Below, in pieces: positions 1 to 7,276 of a stretch of 15,550 nucleotides of DNA. Made by a program: the position numbers and the translations under genes. The notes below the pieces were generated by a model. The model was not told where the DNA came from. It saw nothing but the letters and a program-made list of their open reading frames with translations, and ran no database searches. Each line of letters opens with the position of its first letter. The first letter of the stretch is position 1. This stretch comes from an uncultured Mailhella sp. (lineage in GTDB: Bacteria > Desulfobacterota > Desulfovibrionia > Desulfovibrionales > Desulfovibrionaceae), in NCBI RefSeq assembly GCF_905187505.1, contig NZ_CAJJIC010000044.1, positions 1-15,550 on the forward strand. Reading direction: 5' to 3'.

Positions 1-412
1 TTTATATATCATATATAAAATGAATTATAAGTAATATTGTATTTTATTGTTGATAAATAAAAGTATGATTATGCCAATTTGTGAAGTACATAATGGTGAA
101 CTTTGAAAGAAAAAAGACTTCTCAGAAAAAGATGCATAAACTCACAGTTGAAATTTTCAGCTTAAAATACTGACACAAAAATAACAAATTAATGTTTTTC
201 ACAATCGGTGGTTTTTTCAGGGAGAAAAGTAGCGTATATTACAATATAACCATTTGAAAGCATTTATAAAAATAGATGTCACTCCATACTTTTCGTTTGT
301 TCACAAGAGAACGTGAAAAAAGTGGTATTCGTCGCAAAAAATTGATTTTATCAATGTGTAATCATTGTCTTTTATTTTTCATTTCAGAAGTGCGGAGAAC
401 AGAAAAATAAAC
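1..412. other. AT-rich gene-free region upstream of the transporter
   Basis: No credible coding sequence is visible on either strand. Composition is extreme: only 6 of the first 60 bases are G or C, against the GC-rich genes that follow. The region carries poly-A/T tracts and small dyads, for example TATATT-AC-AATATA at 235-248 and ATTGAT-TTT-ATCAAT at 341-355. It probably serves as a long regulatory leader for the highly codon-biased gene at 501, but nothing here proves a specific regulator. Whatever gene lies to the left is outside the window. Confidence 0.6.
341..355. promoter_or_regulatory. dyad resembling a Crp/Fnr-family site (TTGAT/ATCAA half-sites)
   Basis: The sequence ATTGAT-TTT-ATCAAT is a perfect 6-bp inverted repeat with a 3-base centre. 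The half-sites TTGAT and ATCAA match the known FNR half-sites, but FNR uses a 4-base centre, so the spacing is one short. It lies about 60 bases upstream of the candidate -35 at 413. In DNA this AT-rich a chance dyad is quite possible, so this is only a candidate operator. Confidence 0.2.
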
Positions 413-440
413 TTGTTGAACTTTTTTTTAATAATATTAT
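413..440 (+). promoter_or_regulatory. candidate sigma-70-type promoter for the transporter
   Basis: TTGTTG at 413-418 and TATTAT at 435-440 are separated by 16 bases. This would start transcription near 447, just before the 452-468 hairpin and about 55 bases upstream of the start codon. The surrounding poly-T tract makes alternative -10 choices possible (TAATAT at 432-437). Confidence 0.35.
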
Positions 441-451
441 TTTGGGTGCCG

Positions 452-468
452 GTTGCGAGCATCGCAAC
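452..468 (+). promoter_or_regulatory. 7-bp hairpin/operator in the 5' leader
   Basis: GTTGCGA-GCA-TCGCAAC is a perfect 7-bp inverted repeat with a 3-base loop. It is GC-rich inside an otherwise AT-rich leader and lies 32 bases before the ATG at 501. A T-run follows only from 479, too far away for a standard Rho-independent terminator. It could be an operator near +1, a 5'-end mRNA stabiliser or a weak attenuator. Confidence 0.3.
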
Positions 469-500
469 GGAATTTATCTTTTTTTAACAGGGGAGTTTAT

Positions 501-1940
501 ATGTCAACGAAAGCTGCTTTCAACGAAGACAAAGTAGCCCTTGTCTGCGGGCTCTTTATCTTCGTTCTGGCACTGGGCAAACTGATCGGCCTGGACATTC
601 TGGGCTGGACCCTCAAGGTCGGAATGTGGGTGAGCAACCCCTTTGACGGTTTGTCTTCGGCGACGAAGGGACTCGTGCCCGGATGGGCTGCGCTCCTTAT
701 CACGTACGTTTTCATCACTGCGGTTCTCTCCGTGGGCGTGAAGCTCATGAGAGGCAACGTGAAGCGCTTTGTCGGTTCCTTCACGCTGATCTTCTTCATC
801 GCCATCGCCTGCTACACCGTGGGCGCCAACGCCTACATCGCCGCCAACCCCACCGAGCTCACCAAGATGGGCATTCCGTGGGCTCTGGGCCTCAGCACCG
901 AAGCCGGCCTCATCTGCGCTCTGATTGCCGGTATCCTTATCGGCAACCTGGCTCCCGGATTCACCGACAATGTGCGTGAAGCCTGCCGTCCCGAACTGTT
1001 CGTGAAGATCGCCATCGTCATCCTGGGCGCCGAACTCGGCGTGAAGGCTGCCGATGCCGCGGGCTTCGCCGGTCACGTCATCTTCCGAGGCCTCTGCGCC
1101 ATTGTTGAAGCTTATCTGCTCTACTGGGCCGTTGTTTACTACGTTGCCCGTAAGTACTTCAAGTTCAACAAGGAATGGGCTGCTCCTCTGGCTTCGGGCA
1201 TTTCCATCTGCGGTGTGTCCGCCGCTATCGCCACCGGTGGTGCCATCCGCGCCAGGCCTGTTGTCCCGATCATGGTTTCTTCCCTGGTCGTTGTGTTCAC
1301 CTGCATTGAAATGCTGGTTCTGCCCTTCCTCGCTCAGCACTTCCTGTACAGCGAACCCATGGTGGCCGGCGGCTGGATGGGCCTGGCCGTCAAGTCCGAC
1401 GGCGGCGCCATTGCTTCCGGTGCCATCACCGAAGCTCTGATTCTCGCCAAGGTTGCCGGTCTCGGCACGCAGTACGAACCCGGCTGGATCGTGATGGTCA
1501 CCACCACCGTCAAGATCTTCATCGATATGTTCATCGGCGTGTGGGCTCTCGTGCTCGCCTACGTGTGGACCGCCAAGTTCGACAAGACCAACGGCGAACG
1601 CACCATGAGCTGGGGCGACGTGATGGATCGTTTCCCCCGTTTCGTTCTCGGCTACCTCGGCACCTTCCTCATCCTGCTCATCATGTGCCTCGCTTCGCCT
1701 GAAATGCACAAGCTGGGCGGTGCCATGTCCGGCGCCATCAACGGCTTCCGCACCATCTTCTTCCTGCTTACCTTCTTCAGCATCGGCATGGTTTCCAACT
1801 TCCGCAAGCTGAAGGAAGAAGGTATCGGCCGTCTCGCCGTCGTGTATATCGTGTGCCTCTTCGGCTTCATCATCTGGGTCGGTCTGTTCATCTCCTATGC
1901 ATTCTTCCATGGCATGACCCCGCCTGTGATCGGTGCCTAG
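501..1940 (+). CDS. YeiH/COG2855-family membrane transporter (putative sulfate exporter family)
   Basis: A 479-aa integral inner-membrane protein of the conserved hypothetical 698 (PF03601, YeiH) family. The hallmark core is visible: the SGISICGVSAAIATGGAI segment in the middle of the protein, preceded by FVKIAIVILGAELGVKAAD. About 10-12 hydrophobic helices span the chain. Members near sulfonate-degradation genes (TauZ/SuyZ type) have been proposed as sulfate exporters, but substrates are mostly unproven and here the assignment rests on family only. I start at ATG 501 because AGGGGAG at 489-495 is correctly spaced; an upstream TTG extension from 453 would translate through the leader hairpin. 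At roughly 480 aa it is longer than classical YeiH (about 350 aa), with an extra hydrophobic N-terminal part. Codons are strongly biased (GCC, CTG, ATC, AAG), which suggests high expression. The 53-aa membrane protein follows after 24 bases, presumably co-transcribed. Confidence 0.85.
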   Translation: MSTKAAFNEDKVALVCGLFIFVLALGKLIGLDILGWTLKVGMWVSNPFDGLSSATKGLVPGWAALLITYVFITAVLSVGVKLMRGNVKRFVGSFTLIFFIAIACYTVGANAYIAANPTELTKMGIPWALGLSTEAGLICALIAGILIGNLAPGFTDNVREACRPELFVKIAIVILGAELGVKAADAAGFAGHVIFRGLCAIVEAYLLYWAVVYYVARKYFKFNKEWAAPLASGISICGVSAAIATGGAIRARPVVPIMVSSLVVVFTCIEMLVLPFLAQHFLYSEPMVAGGWMGLAVKSDGGAIASGAITEALILAKVAGLGTQYEPGWIVMVTTTVKIFIDMFIGVWALVLAYVWTAKFDKTNGERTMSWGDVMDRFPRFVLGYLGTFLILLIMCLASPEMHKLGGAMSGAINGFRTIFFLLTFFSIGMVSNFRKLKEEGIGRLAVVYIVCLFGFIIWVGLFISYAFFHGMTPPVIGA

Positions 1941-1964
1941 TCTATTCTTATAAAGGAGCATAAA

Positions 1965-2126
1965 ATGGAAGACAAAGAAGTTAAACTCCATGAAGAAATA
2001 AAGAACATGGAGTACGAGCCTCTGGATGAAACCGAACTCAAGCTCATCCACTGGAGCTGGGGCCTCGGCGTCACCCTGCTGGTCGTGCTGTTCCTCATCA
2101 GCAAGTTCGTGATGACGACGCACTAA
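1965..2126 (+). CDS. 53-aa single-pass membrane protein, partner of the YeiH-type transporter
   Basis: This small gene encodes 53 residues. It starts at ATG 1965 behind a strong AAAGGAG (1952-1958) and stops with TAA at 2124-2126. Residues 1-29 are charged and rich in Glu and Lys. Residues 30-50 (HWSWGLGVTLLVVLFLISKF) form one transmembrane helix, followed by a short MTTH tail. The charge pattern suggests a cytoplasmic N-terminus, but topology is an inference. It sits 24 bases after the transporter and before the terminator-like hairpin, so it is very probably co-expressed with it. A role as accessory or stabilising subunit is a guess from context; I do not recognise a named family. Confidence 0.75.
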   Translation: MEDKEVKLHEEIKNMEYEPLDETELKLIHWSWGLGVTLLVVLFLISKFVMTTH

Positions 2127-2151
2127 GCCGTTTGCTGAACGAATGATCACG

Positions 2152-2190
2152 GTGCCGGAAAGAGAAGCATTCTCTTTCCGGCACTTGTTT
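2152..2190 (+). terminator. strong hairpin terminator after the transporter unit
   Basis: A 15-bp perfect stem (2152-2166 with 2170-2184) encloses a GCA loop and is followed by TTGTTT. It begins 26 bases after the stop codon at 2126. The tail is short for a classical terminator. It also touches the ribosome-binding region of the next gene, so read-through or attenuation into 2204-2452 is possible. Confidence 0.75.
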
Positions 2191-2203
2191 GGAGAAAAGA
2201 GAG

Positions 2204-2452
2204 ATGCCTCGTTATCATCTGCGTTATCTTAAGGGCCCGAACTACACGCTCAATCTGGAGTATGACGGCATCGTCGAAGCTCCTTCCTTTGAAGAGGCCC
2301 TGCGTCCGCATACGGACTGGCCCATTACGGAAAGCTATGATCATGCCACGGCCACGGCATGGAATCCCGGCACCTGCATGTACTATCAGGAAATGTGGGA
2401 AGCCGCGCTTCTGCCCGATGAGGACAAGAAGGCCGACGCCGCCAGGTCCTGA
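2204..2452 (+). CDS. 82-aa hypothetical protein
   Basis: A small, soluble-looking acidic protein with the N-terminus MPRYHLRYLKGPNYTLNL and no signal peptide or membrane segment. I do not recognise the family. ATG 2204 is chosen because GGAG at 2191-2194 lies nine bases upstream; an in-frame TTG at 2189 would add five residues but would swallow that site. The gene follows the hairpin ending at 2184 so closely that it has no room for its own promoter downstream of it. It therefore depends on read-through or on a promoter overlapping the preceding gene. Codon use resembles its neighbours (GCC, GAA, CTG), which supports a real gene. Confidence 0.6.
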   Translation: MPRYHLRYLKGPNYTLNLEYDGIVEAPSFEEALRPHTDWPITESYDHATATAWNPGTCMYYQEMWEAALLPDEDKKADAARS

Positions 2453-3060
2453 GCCGAAGTTCCGGATGGAAAAACGTGTGAGGCGACGTCGCACATGATA
2501 TGATCTGCGGATCGGGATGTGCTGCGGCGGTCGTCCGCCTGATTGTCATGAGGCGCGTGGTGTGATGTCGCGTTTTCGGGTCAATCGGGTCAAAAGGAAT
2601 TTTTGCCTGCGACGTCGTGATCGCGAGCCTTGCGCCTTGACGCGTGCAGGGCTTCGGATCGGTGCCGCCGGTACGCGTCCGGCCTGAGACGGCAGGACCA
2701 CGGCCATGCGCTTCGGCGTTTTATCTGTGCCTGTTGACGGGCTTCTTTGTGCCCGCGTCGTCTGCTTTGCAGACCGACGCCGCATGAGGAAGCCTTTTTT
2801 CATGCCTTGCCGGGATCTTTTCCGAGGTGACGTCGCTTCTGCGGCGTTGTGCGGCGAGGTCAAGGCCGTCCGCCGTCTTTCATTCCGGCTTTGGCGTGCA
2901 CGGAGAAAGGCGGGTGTCGAAGGTGCGGCAGCGACGTGGAACGGGAGGAAACAAAGGTCGTCCCCCGGAAATGAAGTCTTTGCCTTCGGAATGCGTTTTG
3001 TGTCTTCTGCCCGCGCTCAGCGCATCGTCTTGTCTTTGACATGCCGGGAAATGCGCTTTT
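2453..3060. other. gene-free GC-rich gap
   Basis: No reading frame here has a plausible protein and start site together. The open frames are Arg/Cys-rich and overlap one another on both strands. Visible features are small: a perfect 9-base tandem duplication TCGGGTCAA at 2576-2584 and 2585-2593; a GCGACGTCGC palindrome near 2483; repeated GACGTCG words; and a hairpin GGCGG-TCGT-CCGCC near 2526. It could be a decayed gene or a leader for the downstream unit; I see no recognisable remnant or known RNA. Confidence 0.5.
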
Positions 3061-3131
3061 TGTTACAGCGTGTTGAATATCATGGCAAAGTGTTACAACG
3101 GATTGTTCTGTGCGGCGTTTTTGTCTATGAT
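3061..3131 (+). promoter_or_regulatory. promoter with two TGTTACARCG direct repeats
   Basis: TTGTTC (3103-3108) and TATGAT (3126-3131) are spaced by 17 bases, a good sigma-70-type promoter predicting a start near 3138, about 33 bases before the ATG at 3171. Upstream, TGTTACAGCG (3061-3070) and TGTTACAACG (3091-3100) are direct repeats exactly 30 bases apart, about three helical turns, the second almost touching the -35. The match extends as TGTTACARCGNNTTG. This arrangement fits tandem binding sites for an activator, but the regulator is unknown. Confidence 0.5.
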
Positions 3132-3170
3132 GGAAAAAATACGCATGGTTACATGAAAGAATGATTGATC

Positions 3171-4139
3171 ATGAACAACATTTCCCGTCGTACATTTCTT
3201 GCGCTCGGCTGCTGCGCCGCAGGAGCCGCGCTTTGTTCTCCTCTTGCTTCCACCGCGAAGGCCGCCGTTCTGGACACTGCGGAAGTCAATCGTCTTTTTG
3301 CGGAGCTCGGAGCGAAGAAAAAGGCTCCTGCCGCTCTGGATGCCTGGATAAATGATCCCGCCGCACAGAAGATCGCCCCCTATCAGGCGTTCGACAACGT
3401 CTGGCAGGTAGGCATTGCATGGGTTTCTTCCTGGGCCATCAAAACCAGCGAGGGATGGGGGCTCATCGATACCACGCACGAGCCCTATGTGGATTTTCTC
3501 ATTGAGAATCTCCACACCGTGGGCATTGCGCCTGATGATGTGCGCCTCGTGCTCATGACGCACGGTCATTTCGATCATGTGGGCGGCTATTACCGGTTGA
3601 AGCCTCTTTTGAAAAAGGCCCGTTTCGTCATGACGGAACGCGGATGGAACGAAGCCTTCCGGTACTCGAACGAGAGCATGGGCACGGCAAAAGAGTGGAA
3701 GATGCTCGAGGAAAAGGATGTCGTGGCCAGAGACGGAGACAGGCTGCGCTGCGGCGATGCCGTGTTCACCGTGCTCGAAACGCCGGGACATACCTGGGGC
3801 ACGGCGTCGTACATGTACGACGTGCGCCGCGGAGACAAGACGTATCGGGCCGTGACCGTGGGCGGACAGGGGCTGAATGCCATTGAAGGTCCCGATCAGG
3901 TTCGCGCCTACATGAAGAGCATGGACAGGCTGTCGGAAGATTCGCTGAACATTGAAGTGGATCTTACGGCGCATCCGTTCTCCAACGGCCTTGCGGACAA
4001 GATTCCCGCTCTGCGCAGTCTGAAGCCTTCCGATCCGCATCCGCTCATCAACCGGGCAGCGTATGTCGCCCGGCTGAAGAAGCTCAACGAAGGCGCTGCC
4101 GAGAGGCTGAAGCTGGAGCTTGCCAAAAACGCGGGCTGA
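3171..4139 (+). CDS. Tat-exported metallo-beta-lactamase-fold hydrolase (subclass B3-like)
   Basis: A 322-aa protein with a twin-arginine signal (SRRTFLALG, residues 5-13) and a probable cleavage after A-K-A near residue 31, so it is likely folded with its metals and exported to the periplasm. The MBL zinc motif is THGHFDHVGG: H131, H133, D135, H136. H207 (PGHTWG) and H268 (DLTAHPF) supply the further ligands, a set like B3 enzymes, which lack the bridging Asp of glyoxalase/RNase Z types. The substrate is unknown; B3-type folds hydrolyse beta-lactams but also lactones and other esters. ATG 3171 puts the Tat motif at the usual position; TTG 3165 would add only two residues. The ribosome-binding site is weak (AAAGA). 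It is a single gene between its own promoter and a shared terminator, convergent with the TRAP operon. Confidence 0.85.
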   Translation: MNNISRRTFLALGCCAAGAALCSPLASTAKAAVLDTAEVNRLFAELGAKKKAPAALDAWINDPAAQKIAPYQAFDNVWQVGIAWVSSWAIKTSEGWGLIDTTHEPYVDFLIENLHTVGIAPDDVRLVLMTHGHFDHVGGYYRLKPLLKKARFVMTERGWNEAFRYSNESMGTAKEWKMLEEKDVVARDGDRLRCGDAVFTVLETPGHTWGTASYMYDVRRGDKTYRAVTVGGQGLNAIEGPDQVRAYMKSMDRLSEDSLNIEVDLTAHPFSNGLADKIPALRSLKPSDPHPLINRAAYVARLKKLNEGAAERLKLELAKNAG

Positions 4140-4161
4140 TGCCTTTGCAGGCTTGAAGATG

Positions 4162-4203
4162 AAAATCCCGGTCTTCCGATACGTTGAAGACCGGGATTTT
4201 TTT
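4162..4203. terminator. bidirectional Rho-independent terminator
   Basis: A 15-bp perfect stem (4162-4176 with 4186-4200) and a 9-base loop, followed by a T-run to 4203 on the plus strand. The mirrored A-run at the left end gives T residues on the minus strand. It lies 22 bases after the stop of the MBL gene and 6 bases after the stop of the minus-strand permease gene, so it ends both convergent units. Confidence 0.9.
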
Positions 4204-4208
4204 GTTCG

Positions 4209-6110
4209 TCAATGCATGGACAGCGGAAGCCACGTCGCGATGCCGGGAAAGATCACGAGCAGCACGACCGTGAGGCACATGCCGAGAATGTAGGGAACGG
4301 CAGATCTGAACACCATGGCAAGCGGCACGTCCGCTACGCCTTTCATGACGAAGAGGTTGATTCCGAAAGGCGGCGTTATGCAGCCGAGGTTCATCATGAT
4401 GCAGATGAAGATGCCGAACCACAGCATGTCCCACTGATAGAGTCCGGCAACGGGAACGAGAATGGGCACGCATACCAGCATGAGCGGAATGGCGGGGATG
4501 AAGCAGCCGAGGAAGAGCAGCACCAGAAAGACGAGGCTGAGGGTCAGATATTCGGGAAGCTGGAGCGCGGCCACGCCGTTGGCGAGCAGCATGGGAATCT
4601 TGCTGAGTGTCATGAAGTAGCCGACGACGGTGGCTCCGGTGAGCACGAAGAAGCACATGGCGATGTACTTGGCGGATTCGTTGACGGCGTCGATGAATTT
4701 GCGCCATGTCATCCTGCGGAGGATCAGGGAGATGAGCAGACTGCCTATGGAGCCTATGGCGGCGCCTTCCGTGGGGGTGAAAATGCCGCCGTATATGCCG
4801 CCGATGACAAGGATGAAAAGAATGAGTATGGGCAATGCCAGACTCAGGGACCGTACCCGTACGGCGAGCGGAGCCTTCGGCAGACGCGGCGCAAGCTCGG
4901 GATGCCGCCAGACCTTCCACCAGATGATGACGCAGTAGACGACGCAGGTCAGAATGCCGGGAACGACGCCGGCAAGAAAGAGGTCGGCTATGGACTGCTC
5001 GGCAAGCACGCCGTAGAGAATGAGCATGGTGCTCGGAGGAATGAGCGTGCCTATGGGGCCGGAGCAGGACAGAACGCCGAGGGAAATGGAATCGTCGTAC
5101 CTGTTGCCGCGCATTTCAGGCAGAGCGATGGCCGTCATGGCCACGGTGCCGGAAATGCTGTCGCCGACGACCGCGCCGAAGGCCGTGCACGCCACGGCGC
5201 TGCCCTGGGCGAGGCCGCCGCGGTAATGCCCGAGAAAGTTTCGGGCGCAGTTGTAGAGGTCCTTGCCCAGATTGCCGTAGGAACAGAAGTAGCCCATGAG
5301 CATGAAGAACATGAGCGGCGCCCAAGTGTAGTTTGCGCTTGTGCTGTACATGGAGCTGCCGTACATGTCCAGGATGGGCTTGAGGCCGCGTATCACGCCG
5401 GAAAAAATGAAGCCCGTAGCCATGAGGGCAAAGCCGATGGGCATGCCGCTGGCGAAAAGCAGCAGCATGACGATGATGCCGCATATTCCTATGACGACCT
5501 GGCTGACGCCGAACAGACGGTGTGACCCGAAATGCCAGCCCAGCACTATGGGAATCACGGCAAGCAGCAGGGCGAAAATCGCATGGGGCCAGCCCTGATG
5601 AAGGACCAGCGCTCCCTTTTTCAGCACATCCACCAGAATGACCAGCGCCAGAAGCGCAAAGCCGAAGCTGACGAACAGCACGAAGGGTTTGACGGAAAGA
5701 TTGAGGGTGAGAATGATCAGCTTTGTGTTGAAGGCGTAGGCGTAGGAGGCGTAGACGGAAAGGATGCAGACGGCGAGGCTCCAGCAGCCGGTGGCGAATT
5801 CCAGAACGTTCTTCTGCGGTTCCGACAGGTTGCCCGTCAGAAGATCCATGCTGATATGGCTTTTCGTGCACTGGGTGTAGGCCAGCGAGGAGAAGACGAC
5901 GAGCGGCATGAGCATGGCCGTTATTTCAAAAATGCCCTGCATGGGGTGATTGAACATGTAGCGCATGAACACGTCCAGAAAGGTCATGAACACCATGACC
6001 ATGAAGACGCATATGCCGGCCGAGCTGAGCACCCTGCAGAACGACGTAAGCATCGCCTCGACCGAATCCAGAACAGGCGGAACTCCGCCGACACTCTTCA
6101 CTCCTTCCAT
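4209..6110 (-). CDS. TRAP transporter fused DctQM permease
   Basis: A 633-aa inner-membrane protein joining the small (DctQ) and large (DctM) TRAP permease subunits. Residues about 22-163 are the four-helix DctQ part, with the typical FLDVFMRYMFNHPMQGIFEI segment. A linking helix covers about 176-194. The DctM part follows, with SGMPIGFAL, FGAVVGDSISGTVAMTAIAL and the GPIGTLIPPSTMLILYGVLA block. It uses a sodium or proton gradient to move substrate delivered by the periplasmic binding protein encoded just upstream. The start at 6110 is preferred over 6149 because GGAAGGA lies eight bases before it and no such site precedes the longer start. It is the last gene of the operon and ends next to the bidirectional terminator. 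A 69-base gap with a hairpin separates it from the binding-protein gene. Confidence 0.92.
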   Translation of the reverse strand: MEGVKSVGGVPPVLDSVEAMLTSFCRVLSSAGICVFMVMVFMTFLDVFMRYMFNHPMQGIFEITAMLMPLVVFSSLAYTQCTKSHISMDLLTGNLSEPQKNVLEFATGCWSLAVCILSVYASYAYAFNTKLIILTLNLSVKPFVLFVSFGFALLALVILVDVLKKGALVLHQGWPHAIFALLLAVIPIVLGWHFGSHRLFGVSQVVIGICGIIVMLLLFASGMPIGFALMATGFIFSGVIRGLKPILDMYGSSMYSTSANYTWAPLMFFMLMGYFCSYGNLGKDLYNCARNFLGHYRGGLAQGSAVACTAFGAVVGDSISGTVAMTAIALPEMRGNRYDDSISLGVLSCSGPIGTLIPPSTMLILYGVLAEQSIADLFLAGVVPGILTCVVYCVIIWWKVWRHPELAPRLPKAPLAVRVRSLSLALPILILFILVIGGIYGGIFTPTEGAAIGSIGSLLISLILRRMTWRKFIDAVNESAKYIAMCFFVLTGATVVGYFMTLSKIPMLLANGVAALQLPEYLTLSLVFLVLLFLGCFIPAIPLMLVCVPILVPVAGLYQWDMLWFGIFICIMMNLGCITPPFGINLFVMKGVADVPLAMVFRSAVPYILGMCLTVVLLVIFPGIATWLPLSMH

Positions 6111-6140
6111 GATGCCGATCCTTCCTTTGCAAAATCCAGG

Positions 6141-6170
6141 ACGGCGCATGGCGCGCAGGCCATGCGCCGT
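6141..6170 (-). promoter_or_regulatory. intercistronic 12-bp hairpin between TRAP binding protein and permease
   Basis: ACGGCGCATGGC (6141-6152) and its perfect complement (6159-6170) enclose a 6-base loop, ten bases after the stop of the binding-protein gene. The minus-strand sequence that follows has no T-run, so it is not a normal terminator for the operon. Such hairpins usually protect the 3' end of the upstream mRNA segment, which would give more binding protein than permease. Confidence 0.5.
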
Positions 6171-6179
6171 TTGTCGTGT

Positions 6180-7250
6180 TTACCGTATTTCCGCTTCCTT
6201 GACGAGGCGGGAATTCTTCCAGGGCGAATAGTACTTTTCGCTCAGCTCATAGAATCGCTTGGCCAGCTTTTCGGCAGGAATGCCGTTGTCCTGCATGATC
6301 TTGAGAATGGAATCATTCAGGGGAAGCGTAAGCTCGCGGGCCTTGGCGTAGTCCGCGTCGGAAAGCATGATGATGGTGCCGCCCATGTCCTTCATCCACT
6401 TGGCGGCCGTTTCATACTGGTCCTTTTCCCAGAAGGCGTCGAACATTCCGTCGACGTAGTTGGCGGTCATGTCGTCAATGACCTTCTGGAGATCGTCCGG
6501 CAGGGCGTTGTAGACGTCCTCGTTCATGAACATGCCGAAATAGCACCCGGACATGGTGAGGGGAACCATGTACTTGAGCATGTCGCCGAAGCGGCGGGAC
6601 ACGAGCATCTGGAAGTCGACCACCGCGCCGTCGAGCAGCCCCTGCTGCAGGGAGATGTACATGTCCGCAAGAGGCATCATGACCGGCGTCGCACCGAGGG
6701 CCTTCAGCTTGTCCGCCGTGGCCGGCGTGATGGCCCCTATCTTCTTGCCCTTGAAGTCGTCAAGGCTTCGTATGGGCTCCTTGGTGCAGGGGACCATGCC
6801 CACGGGAAGAGCATGGATGGCGAGAATTTTCAATCCCTTGCACTCGTTGTAGATTTCGGGGAACTCTGCGCCGAGCTCCTTCATGATCTTCACGGGGGCG
6901 TCGATGGAGCGGGTCACGTCGGACAGATCGGCGAAGCGGCTGAAGAAAGGAAAGGCTCCGGGTGCCGTGGTGAGCGCCGTTTCGGTGAGGTCGGCAAGGC
7001 CGTTGCGCACGGAGTCCGCACACTCGCTCATCTTGCTCAGCGATTCGGCAAAGTAGGGCTCCACGACGATGCGGCCTCCAGACCGCTTCTGCAGTTCGTC
7101 GAAGTATACCTTCACCGCTCCGGTCCACCGGGTGTGAACGGGAGCTATGGGCAGATTGAGGGAAAGAACGTAGTCCGCCGCGGCGGGAGAACTCTTCGGA
7201 GCGATGAGAAGAGAGGCTGCCATCGCAAGAATTGCAAGTTGTTTCTTCAT
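6180..7250 (-). CDS. TRAP transporter substrate-binding protein, DctP family
   Basis: A 356-aa periplasmic solute-binding protein. The start at 7250 is set by AGGAGA eight bases upstream and by the signal peptide MKKQLAILAMAASLLIAP, cleaved near AAA at residues 23-25. Family landmarks are LGATPVMMPLADMYISLQQG followed by LLDGAVVD (about 185-212). The position that in most carboxylate-binding TRAP proteins is the selectivity arginine (KIR in the KGLKIR motif) reads KKIG here, with Gly172. The ligand may therefore not be a simple carboxylate or may be held differently. The gene sits 26 bases after the Fe-S oxidoreductase gene and upstream of the fused permease, forming a complete TRAP system. 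Confidence 0.92.
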   Translation of the reverse strand: MKKQLAILAMAASLLIAPKSSPAAADYVLSLNLPIAPVHTRWTGAVKVYFDELQKRSGGRIVVEPYFAESLSKMSECADSVRNGLADLTETALTTAPGAFPFFSRFADLSDVTRSIDAPVKIMKELGAEFPEIYNECKGLKILAIHALPVGMVPCTKEPIRSLDDFKGKKIGAITPATADKLKALGATPVMMPLADMYISLQQGLLDGAVVDFQMLVSRRFGDMLKYMVPLTMSGCYFGMFMNEDVYNALPDDLQKVIDDMTANYVDGMFDAFWEKDQYETAAKWMKDMGGTIIMLSDADYAKARELTLPLNDSILKIMQDNGIPAEKLAKRFYELSEKYYSPWKNSRLVKEAEIR

Positions 7251-7276
7251 GTCGTTCTCCTGGCATGGGTTGATGA

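Noticed and set aside
443..456. Possible sigma-54 promoter (TGGG...TTGC) upstream of the transporter
   Set aside because: The GG to GC spacing is 9 bases rather than the required 10.
504..2150. Long antisense open frame (548 codons) opposite the transporter
   Set aside because: Its composition (Asp/Glu/Gly/His-rich, no hydrophobic core) is what the codon bias of the plus-strand transporter creates on the other strand.
3083..3098. Possible sigma-54 promoter (TGGCA...TTACA) upstream of the MBL gene
   Set aside because: The -12 GC is absent (TTAC), the spacing does not fit, and a good sigma-70-type promoter lies just downstream.
2706..3164. 152-codon plus-strand open frame before the MBL gene
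   Set aside because: Arg- and Cys-rich with no recognisable domain and no convincing ribosome-binding site, and it runs through the promoter and direct repeats of the MBL gene.
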